Shown piece after piece: positions 1-4,354 of a DNA stretch of 5,618 nucleotides. Origin of the DNA: Solirubrobacterales bacterium (GTDB taxonomy: Bacteria; Actinomycetota; Thermoleophilia; Solirubrobacterales; Solirubrobacteraceae); contig JAOPZU010000600.1 in assembly GCA_025963955.1 (NCBI GenBank), forward strand, positions 1-5,618. The letters run 5' to 3'. Each line of letters begins with the position of its first letter. Position 1 is the first letter of the stretch. The notes beneath the pieces are model-generated. The model had not been told where the DNA came from. It did no database searches and saw only the letters and a program-made list of their open reading frames with translations. The position numbers and the translations under genes are program-made.

Positions 1-379
1 GCACCATACGGGCGACCTGGTCCTTGGGGGCGCGGCCGCTCCCGCAGACCGCGGACTTGACCTGCTGCGGGGTGTAGCCGTGGCAGCCGAGGCCGCGCTG
101 GCCCGCCGCCAGCAGGACGACGCCGCGCGCCTGGCCCACCGCCATCGCGCTGCCGACGTTCGCGCCGAAGTACAGCTCCTCCAGGGCGACCGCCTCGGGC
201 TGGTGCGTGGCCAGGAGCTCCGCGACGCCGTCGAAGATGGTCTTCAGGCGCAGCTCAGGGGAGACGTGGGCCCGCGTGGTGATGACGCCCCCGTCGAGCG
301 CGACCAGGCGCCCGCGGCGGCGCGTCACCACGCCGAAGCCGGTGTTGGCGAGCCCGGGGTCGATGCCGAGGACGATCAT
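1..379 (-). CDS. ruvC: RuvC Holliday junction resolvase (5' part, cut by window edge)
   Basis: The minus-strand reading gives 126 residues of RuvC, the metal-dependent endonuclease that, with the RuvAB branch-migration motor, makes symmetric cuts in Holliday junctions during recombinational repair. It begins MIVLGIDPGLANTGFGVV, with the first catalytic Asp at D7. The second catalytic acid is E67 in ALEELYFG, followed by the conserved NVGSAMAVGQARG stretch (residues 74-86). Residues 103-126 (TPQQVKSAV, then GRAPKDQVARMV) match the family region before the last two catalytic Asp residues. Those, and the C-terminus, lie beyond base 1. Family members are usually about 160-190 residues, so roughly two thirds is present. 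The ATG at 379 is the natural start because the family begins at this motif. A GGAG at 394-391 could serve as a Shine-Dalgarno sequence, but its 11-nt spacing is long. The adenylate cyclase diverges from it. The family call is secure; whether ruvA and ruvB follow cannot be seen. Confidence 0.96.
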   Translation of the reverse strand, partial: MIVLGIDPGLANTGFGVVTRRRGRLVALDGGVITTRAHVSPELRLKTIFDGVAELLATHQPEAVALEELYFGANVGSAMAVGQARGVVLLAAGQRGLGCHGYTPQQVKSAVCGSGRAPKDQVARMV

Positions 380-471
380 GTGTTCGTATTCTCCGGCGAG
401 CCCCGGACGCCTTCCCGCCCGCTCCGCCCCGCCGCGCGGTGCCGCGCCGGACCGCCGATACGCTCCCTGGC
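380..471. promoter_or_regulatory. Divergent intergenic region between ruvC and the adenylate cyclase
   Basis: These 92 bp must hold the cyclase promoter and, if ruvC is not read from upstream, the ruvC promoter too. Visible elements are a locally AT-richer patch at 380-392 containing TATTCT (387-392, plus strand), a possible -10 for a cyclase transcript with a leader of about 70 nt. A 10-bp-period direct repeat follows (GCCGCGC at 431-437 and 441-447), then TACGCT at 459-464 just before the cyclase start. For ruvC on the minus strand I see no convincing TANNNT element; the nearest, TACGAA, lies too close to the ATG. I cannot identify any operator with certainty. Confidence 0.4.
459..464 (+). 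promoter_or_regulatory. Putative -10 element of a leaderless adenylate cyclase transcript
   Basis: TACGCT fits the TANNNT -10 consensus common in high-GC Gram-positive bacteria. It ends 7 nt before the GTG at 472, so transcription would begin at or next to the start codon. No Shine-Dalgarno sequence precedes that GTG, as expected for a leaderless mRNA. No -35 hexamer is evident. The same hexamer occurs 6 nt before yebC, which adds some weight. It remains an inference: TANNNT motifs also arise by chance. Confidence 0.35.
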
Positions 472-1659
472 GTGCGCGACGGCCCGCTGGACGACGACCT
501 GCTGTCCGCCGGGCTCCTCGACGGGCTGCAGGACGGCGCGTTCGAGGAACGGTTCGAGTTGCTGCGCTGGCTCCACGGCGAGGAGGGCTACACGATCCCC
601 GAGCTGCAGCGGGCCACCGAGAGCCAGACGCTGCTGCTGATGCCGTCCGAGCGCGTGATCGCGGGCGGGAACGTCCTCAGCGAGGCGCAGGTCGCGGAGC
701 GGGCCGGCGTGAGCCTGGGGTTCCTGCGCGCGCTGGAGCGGGCGAACGGCGTCCGGGCGGACGTCGGCGACACGGGCGCGCCGACCTACGCGGACGTCGA
801 CGTGGAGGCAGCGCGGATCGCCCGCGGGTTCATGGAGGCGGGCCTCAGCGAGGAGCAGGTGCTGACGGTCGCCCGGATGCTCGGCCGCAGCTTCACGCAG
901 ATCGCCGAGGTGCTGCGGCAGGTGGCCTTCGAGCTCGTGCTGCGCCCCGGGTCGACCGAACTCGAGCTCGCGCGGAACTACCGCGGAGCGAGCGAGCTGC
1001 TCGTCCCGTCGCTCGGGCCGCTGCTCGACACGACGCTGCGGCTGCACCTGCGTCAGGCGGTCGCCACCGAGATCGTCACCGCGCAGGAGCGCCGCGACGG
1101 CGACCTGCCGGGCGCGCGCGAGGTCGTCGTGGCCTTCGCCGACCTCGTCGGCTTCACCCGCATGGGTGAGGAGGTCCCGCCCGAGGTCCTCGGCGCGGTC
1201 GCGGGGCGGCTGGAGGACCTGGCGGAGCAGGTCGTCGGCGGGCCCGTCCGGGTGGTCAAGACGATCGGCGACGCGGTCCTGCTCGTCAGCACGGACGCGG
1301 CGGCCATGGTCGAGGCCACGCTGCGCCTGGTCGAGGTCGCCGCGGCGGAGGGCGAGGACTTCCCGCAGCTGCGCGCCGGCATCGCGTCAGGCCCGGCGGT
1401 CAACCGCGCGGGCGACTGGTTCGGCGCGCCGGTCAACCTGGCCAGCCGCGTCACCGGCGTCGCGCGGGCGGGCAGCGTCCTGGCGACGAGCGACGTGGAA
1501 CGGGCCGTCACGAGCGGCGTGCAGTGGTCCTACGCGGGCGCCAAGCGCCTGAAGAACGTCGCGGGCGAGGTCAAGCTGCACCGGGCGCGGCGTCCGGTGC
1601 CCGCAGCGAGCGAACCGCCGGCACCAGCAGCAGGGCGAGCGCGACGGGGACGGCGATGA
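472..1659 (+). CDS. Class III adenylate cyclase with N-terminal regulatory domain (Rv1264-like)
   Basis: This protein should convert ATP to cAMP and pyrophosphate as a homodimer in the cytosol. From GTG 472 it has 395 residues, close to M. tuberculosis Rv1264 (397). Residues 1 to about 205 resemble the actinobacterial adenylate cyclase regulatory domain; they are helical, include an HTH-like stretch (LSEAQVAERAGVSLGFLRAL, 70-89) and have no membrane segment. The catalytic domain spans about 216-370. FADLVGFT carries metal-binding D224, and VKTIGDAV carries K263 (adenine contact) and metal-binding D267. D315, N322 and R326 in GDWFGAPVNLASR supply adenine recognition and transition-state contacts. 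The set is complete, so activity is expected. Rv1264 is held inactive by its N-terminal domain and activated at acidic pH; the same here is inference. I prefer GTG 472 because it follows TACGCT; GTG 439 would add 11 basic residues. The Pro/Ala/Arg-rich C-tail (about 375-395) overlaps the convergent MFS gene by 89 bp. No cAMP-binding regulator is visible nearby. Confidence 0.92.
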   Translation: MRDGPLDDDLLSAGLLDGLQDGAFEERFELLRWLHGEEGYTIPELQRATESQTLLLMPSERVIAGGNVLSEAQVAERAGVSLGFLRALERANGVRADVGDTGAPTYADVDVEAARIARGFMEAGLSEEQVLTVARMLGRSFTQIAEVLRQVAFELVLRPGSTELELARNYRGASELLVPSLGPLLDTTLRLHLRQAVATEIVTAQERRDGDLPGAREVVVAFADLVGFTRMGEEVPPEVLGAVAGRLEDLAEQVVGGPVRVVKTIGDAVLLVSTDAAAMVEATLRLVEVAAAEGEDFPQLRAGIASGPAVNRAGDWFGAPVNLASRVTGVARAGSVLATSDVERAVTSGVQWSYAGAKRLKNVAGEVKLHRARRPVPAASEPPAPAAGRARRGRR

Positions 1660-2821
1660 GCGTCATCGCGTGCAGGGTCGCGTGGAGGCCGAACGCCTCG
1701 GAGGCCGGACCGGCCAGCGCCAGCCCGAGCGGCTGCAGGCCGACGGCGAGCATGTAGTCGAAGCTCGAGACGCGGGAGATCGCGCCCGGCGGGATGTGCT
1801 GCTGGAGGGAGAGCTCCCACAGCGTCCAGTACATGGAGACGGCGACGCCCGCGAAGCCCTCGAGGGTCGCGATGGCCCACACGGGCAGGCCGCTGCCGAC
1901 GATCAGGGCCTGGCAGGAGGCGACGACGAGCGCGCAGCTGGCCACGAGCAGCGGCCGGGACAGGCGCAGGCGGATGACGAGGACGTCGCCGACGATGGAG
2001 CCCACCCCGAACGCCGCGGTGACCACCGCCCAGTCCGTGGCGCCGCCGAGCTCGTCCTCGAACAGCACGGGCCCGAGGACGAAGATCGACGGCAGCACGA
2101 CGACGGAGTAGACGGCGATCCCGGTCAGGCCGGCGAGCACCCAGCTGCGCGAGCGGACCTCGTGGAAGCCGTCGCGCAGCTCGCGGAGGAAGCCGGCCGC
2201 CGGCGGGGCCGCCGCCTGCTCGGCCGCGGTCGCCTCGCGCGGACGCAGCGTCCCGAGGGCGACGGCGCTCCCGGCGAAGGTGAGCGCGTCCACCGCGAGC
2301 GCGTACCCCGGCCCGGCCACGGCGATGAGCAGGCCGGCGAGGGCGGGCCCGAAGACGTTCCCGGTCGACATCACGAGGCTGCGCAGCCCGTTCGCGGCCT
2401 GGAGGTTGCGGCCCTCGACCGTCAGCGGCAGCAGGCCGGCGATGGCCGGGTTGAAGAATGCGTCGGCCGTCCCGAAGACGGCGAACAGCGCCGCGAGGTG
2501 CCAGATCTCGGCGTGACCGGAGATCAGCAGGGTCGCCGCGATCGACTGGGTCACGAGCCGCACGAGGTCCGTCAGCAGCATCAGGCGGTGGCGGCGCACC
2601 CGGTCGGCGACCACTCCGCCGACGAGCGTGAAGAGCACGAAGGGGACGGATCCGGCCGCCACGACGAGCCCGACCTGCCCGGCGCTGCCGCCGATCGAGA
2701 GGACCGCGAACGGCAGCGCGACCATCGTGATCCGATCCCCGAGGGCGGACAGCGACATGCCGGCGAAGAGCCGGCGGAACTGCGCCTCCTCCCGGAGGAC
2801 GACGGGGATCAGACCGGCCAT
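1571..2821 (-). CDS. MFS transporter, MFS_3 / EntS-type exporter family
   Basis: This 416-residue inner-membrane protein has about 12 hydrophobic segments (first near 24-44, last near 382-403) split by a charged cytoplasmic loop at about 193-227. The major-facilitator motif A is seen as GGVVADRVRRHRL (68-80) between helices 2 and 3. Hallmarks of the MFS_3 group (relatives of enterobactin exporter EntS and many actinobacterial efflux pumps) are AFFNPA (121-126), LRELRDGFHEVRSRSW before helix 7, and LQQHIPPGAISRVSSFDYM (339-357) before helix 11. It probably exports a small molecule by proton antiport; the substrate cannot be read from sequence. The ATG at 2821 starts a normal-length protein, though no Shine-Dalgarno sequence is visible. 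It lies 36 bp after yebC on the same strand and is probably co-transcribed. Its last 89 bp overlap the convergent cyclase gene. Confidence 0.92.
   Translation of the reverse strand: MAGLIPVVLREEAQFRRLFAGMSLSALGDRITMVALPFAVLSIGGSAGQVGLVVAAGSVPFVLFTLVGGVVADRVRRHRLMLLTDLVRLVTQSIAATLLISGHAEIWHLAALFAVFGTADAFFNPAIAGLLPLTVEGRNLQAANGLRSLVMSTGNVFGPALAGLLIAVAGPGYALAVDALTFAGSAVALGTLRPREATAAEQAAAPPAAGFLRELRDGFHEVRSRSWVLAGLTGIAVYSVVVLPSIFVLGPVLFEDELGGATDWAVVTAAFGVGSIVGDVLVIRLRLSRPLLVASCALVVASCQALIVGSGLPVWAIATLEGFAGVAVSMYWTLWELSLQQHIPPGAISRVSSFDYMLAVGLQPLGLALAGPASEAFGLHATLHAMTLIAVPVALALLLVPAVRSLRAPDAAPGAA
1578..1600. repeat. Inverted repeat inside the convergent cyclase/MFS overlap
   Basis: GCACCGG (1578-1584) and CCGGTGC (1594-1600) form a perfect 7-bp stem around a 9-nt loop. 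It lies immediately inside the 3' end of the MFS gene and in the codons for the cyclase's basic tail. A competing pairing uses GGTGCC (1596-1601) with GGCACC (1620-1625). With no U-tract on either strand this is not a classical terminator. It could still slow polymerase where the two transcripts meet. Confidence 0.35.
1653..1669. repeat. Perfect hairpin centred just after the cyclase stop codon
   Basis: GCGATGA (1653-1659), a GCG loop, and TCATCGC (1663-1669) form a perfect 7-bp stem with a 3-nt loop. The cyclase TGA stop is the end of the left arm. The same bases encode part of the last membrane helix of the MFS protein on the other strand. No T-run follows on the plus strand, so a canonical Rho-independent terminator is not supported. 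A U-less GC-hairpin terminator of the kind proposed in actinobacteria is possible. Confidence 0.4.
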
Positions 2822-2845
2822 GGCGGCGCTGGTGTCGCGACGGCG

Positions 2846-2867
2846 GGCCGGCGGTGGTCAGCCGGCC
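2846..2867 (-). repeat. GC-rich inverted repeat around the yebC stop codon
   Basis: Arms GGCCGGC (2846-2852) and GCCGGCC (2861-2867) give a 7-bp stem with an 8-nt loop that contains the yebC TGA (2860-2858). No U-tract follows. It may form in the mRNA at the yebC-MFS junction and could damp read-through or shield the 3' end of the yebC message. In DNA this GC-rich, a 7-bp GC palindrome can also occur by chance. Confidence 0.3.
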
Positions 2868-3607
2868 AGGCGTTCCATGACGTCGTCGTCGACCGAGAAG
2901 TTGCCGTGCACCTCGCCGACGTCGTCGTTCTCGTCGAGCTTCTCCAGCAGCCGGAAGAGCTTGCCCGCGGTCTCCTCGTCGACCTCGGTGCGGACCTGCG
3001 GGCGCCACAGCACCTCGCCGGAGGCGATCGCGATGCCCGCGCCCTCGATGGCCTTGCGGACGGCCTGGAAGTCGGAGGGCTCGCAGACGATCTCGAAGTG
3101 GTCCTCCTCGGCGACGATGTCCTCGGCGCCGGCGTCGATCGCGACCATCAGGTCGTCCTCGGAGGCGTGCTCGGTCTCCACGATGACGACGCCCTTCTTG
3201 TCGAAGAGGTAGGCGACCGCACCCGGCTCGGCCAGGGCGCAGCCGGCCTTGGTGAAGATGTTGCGGACCTCGCCGCCGGTGCGGTTGCGGTTGTTGGTCA
3301 GCGCCTCGATCAGCAGGGCCACGCCGCCGGGACCGTACCCCTCGTACATGATCTCCTCGAAGGACTCCGCGTCGGCGCCGGCGCCCGTGCCCTTGTCGAT
3401 CGCGCGCTGGATGTTGTCCTTCGGCATCGACGCGTCCTTGGCCTTCTGGACCGCAAGCGCGAGCGACGGGTTGCCGTCGACGTCGCCCCCGCCGGCCTTC
3501 GCGGCGACCGTGATCGCCCGCGAGAGCTTCGTGAAGGCCTGCCCGCGGCGCGAGTCCTTGATCGCCTTTTGGTGCTTGATCGACGCCCACTTCGAATGTC
3601 CCGACAT
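2858..3607 (-). CDS. yebC: YebC/TACO1 family protein
   Basis: The 249-residue product has the expected family length and all its signatures. It starts SGHSKWASIKHQK (2-14), followed by the basic RRGQAFTKLSRAI stretch, then NPSLALAVQKAK and MPKDNIQRAI (61-70). Further on are YEGYGPGG (88-95), LTNNRNRT (103-110) and the acidic C-terminal domain ending near GNFSVDDDVMERLAG. YebC proteins are cytoplasmic. They were long annotated as DNA-binding transcriptional regulators, while recent work on relatives, including mitochondrial TACO1, points to ribosome-associated help with polyproline stretches. Which role applies here cannot be seen. ATG 3607 is certain because the family begins MxGHSKW; the open frame continues upstream but is not conserved. 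No Shine-Dalgarno sequence precedes it, whereas TACGCT lies 6 nt upstream, suggesting its own leaderless transcript. It follows the methyltransferase by 50 bp, and ruvC, the usual partner, lies about 2.5 kb downstream beyond the MFS and cyclase genes. Confidence 0.97.
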   Translation of the reverse strand: MSGHSKWASIKHQKAIKDSRRGQAFTKLSRAITVAAKAGGGDVDGNPSLALAVQKAKDASMPKDNIQRAIDKGTGAGADAESFEEIMYEGYGPGGVALLIEALTNNRNRTGGEVRNIFTKAGCALAEPGAVAYLFDKKGVVIVETEHASEDDLMVAIDAGAEDIVAEEDHFEIVCEPSDFQAVRKAIEGAGIAIASGEVLWRPQVRTEVDEETAGKLFRLLEKLDENDDVGEVHGNFSVDDDVMERLAG

Positions 3608-3613
3608 GCAGGC

Positions 3614-3619
3614 AGCGTA
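3614..3619 (-). promoter_or_regulatory. Putative -10 element of a leaderless yebC transcript
   Basis: Read on the minus strand, TACGCT (3619-3614) matches the TANNNT -10 pattern and is separated from the yebC ATG by six bases (GCCTGC). That places the predicted transcription start at the A of the ATG. The absence of any Shine-Dalgarno sequence agrees with a leaderless message. No clear -35 hexamer is seen; the position where it would lie is occupied by the direct repeat at 3627-3644. Confidence 0.4.
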
Positions 3620-3626
3620 ACGGCCG

Positions 3627-3644
3627 CCGCGGTCCTCCGCGGTC
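3627..3644. repeat. Direct and inverted repeat in the yebC promoter region
   Basis: CCGCGGTC occurs twice with a 10-bp period (3627-3634 and 3637-3644). Because CCGCGG is its own reverse complement, the two copies also form a 6-bp inverted repeat with a 4-nt spacer. Relative to a yebC start at 3607 it covers about -20 to -37, where an operator would overlap the promoter. It could equally form a weak hairpin downstream of the methyltransferase stop. No known regulator site is recognised. Confidence 0.35.
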
Positions 3645-3657
3645 TCTGCGGGCGGGT

Positions 3658-4350
3658 TCAGCGACGCCAGCGACGCCGGCGGCGGCGGGGCGCCGCGGGA
3701 GCGGGGCCTCCGTGGGCCGCGAGCAGGCCCGCGAGCCAGGGGTCGAACTCCTCGGCCCCCACGAGCACCTGCTCGCGGGCCGGAAGCGACCCCGTCCACC
3801 AGAGAGAGACGACGCGGTCCGCGGGCGCCAGGGCGTCGAGGGTGCCGGCCGCCAGGTGCCGGCCGGGAGCGGTGAGCAGGTGCGGCTTGAAGGTGAAGCG
3901 CAGGCCGGGCGTGCCGTCGGCGGCGGCCTCGGGCTCGGTGATCCAGTGGTGATGGGTCCACCCGACCCACTCGCCGTGCACGCCCCAGGTCAGCTCCTCG
4001 ACCGCGGCCGGGACCTCGACGTAGCCGCTGCGCGCCACCCGGGCGAGCTCGCGGCAGACCCAGACCGGGTCGCGGACGTCCTCCAGAGTGTGGGAGCAGA
4101 CCGCCACGTCGAAGGCATCGTCAGCGAACGGCCACGGCTCGTGGTCGCAGATGTCGCGCTGGATCCACGTGGCCTCGGTGAAGCGCTCCGGGGTGTCGTC
4201 CTCCGCGCCGTAGAGCCCGCGCGTGGCGTACGGCAGCAGGTCCAGCACGGCGTCCGCCCGGGGCAGCGGCTTGGCCCAGCCGCCGACGTCGAGGACGCGG
4301 GCGTGCTCAGGCGTGGTGGCGAGCAGGCGGTCGCGGGCGGCGGGCAGCAC
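3658..4350 (-). CDS. Class I SAM-dependent methyltransferase (methyltransferase 11-like)
   Basis: From GTG 4350 the protein has 230 residues. The SAM-binding core is VLDVGG (19-24, motif I) followed by WAKPLPRADAVLD, with the acidic ribose-binding position at D37. Residues 72-95 (WPFADDAFD, then VAVCSHTLEDVRDP) match the motif II/post-II region of methyltransferase family 11, and ELARVARSGYVEVPA follows at the usual motif III position. Motif I reads GGW rather than the common GxGxG, a variant I associate with a subgroup near surface-polysaccharide genes. The acceptor is unknown; a sugar or lipid-linked glycan is likely from its neighbours. GTG 4350 is chosen because GGGAG (4363-4359) lies 8 nt upstream, whereas extending to 4494 would add 48 low-complexity residues overlapping the GT4 gene. 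It starts 4 bp after the GT4 stop, which suggests translational coupling. The C-terminus ends in an arginine-rich tail (RRRRRRWRR) encoded partly by a 9-bp tandem repeat. Confidence 0.88.
   Translation of the reverse strand: MLPAARDRLLATTPEHARVLDVGGWAKPLPRADAVLDLLPYATRGLYGAEDDTPERFTEATWIQRDICDHEPWPFADDAFDVAVCSHTLEDVRDPVWVCRELARVARSGYVEVPAAVEELTWGVHGEWVGWTHHHWITEPEAAADGTPGLRFTFKPHLLTAPGRHLAAGTLDALAPADRVVSLWWTGSLPAREQVLVGAEEFDPWLAGLLAAHGGPAPAAPRRRRRRWRR
3660..3677 (-). repeat. 9-bp tandem duplication in the methyltransferase 3' end
   Basis: AGCGACGCC is repeated exactly and directly (3660-3668 and 3669-3677). On the coding strand this is two copies of GGCGTCGCT reaching into the TGA stop, next to a CGG/CGC-rich run. 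It encodes most of the arginine-rich tail. It looks like replication slippage at the gene's end; a function is not evident. Confidence 0.7.
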
Positions 4351-4354
4351 GCGC

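Noticed and set aside
207..1169. A 320-codon plus-strand open frame running from ruvC into the cyclase
   Set aside because: It overlaps RuvC antisense and the cyclase out of frame, and is an Arg/Ala-rich shadow with no domain.
1578..1669. Canonical Rho-independent terminators between the convergent genes
   Set aside because: Stems exist, but neither strand has a T-run after them. They are recorded as inverted repeats rather than terminators.
2822..2857. A separate promoter or riboswitch for the MFS gene
   Set aside because: The 36-bp gap is too short for a riboswitch, and I see no TANNNT at a useful position. Co-transcription with yebC is simpler.
1530..3590. A 686-codon minus-strand open frame spanning yebC and the MFS gene
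   Set aside because: It is an out-of-frame reading of two recognisable genes; its product is an Arg/Gly/Ala-rich string with no domain.
1670..3952. A 760-codon plus-strand open frame antisense to the MFS, yebC and methyltransferase genes
   Set aside because: It is a GC-composition shadow. Its product is Gly/Arg/Asp/Glu-rich and low in complexity, it shows no family motif, and it lies opposite three clearly recognisable proteins.
3608..3970. N-terminal extension of YebC by about 120 residues
   Set aside because: The family starts at MSGHSKW, and the extension lies in the wrong frame of the methyltransferase gene.
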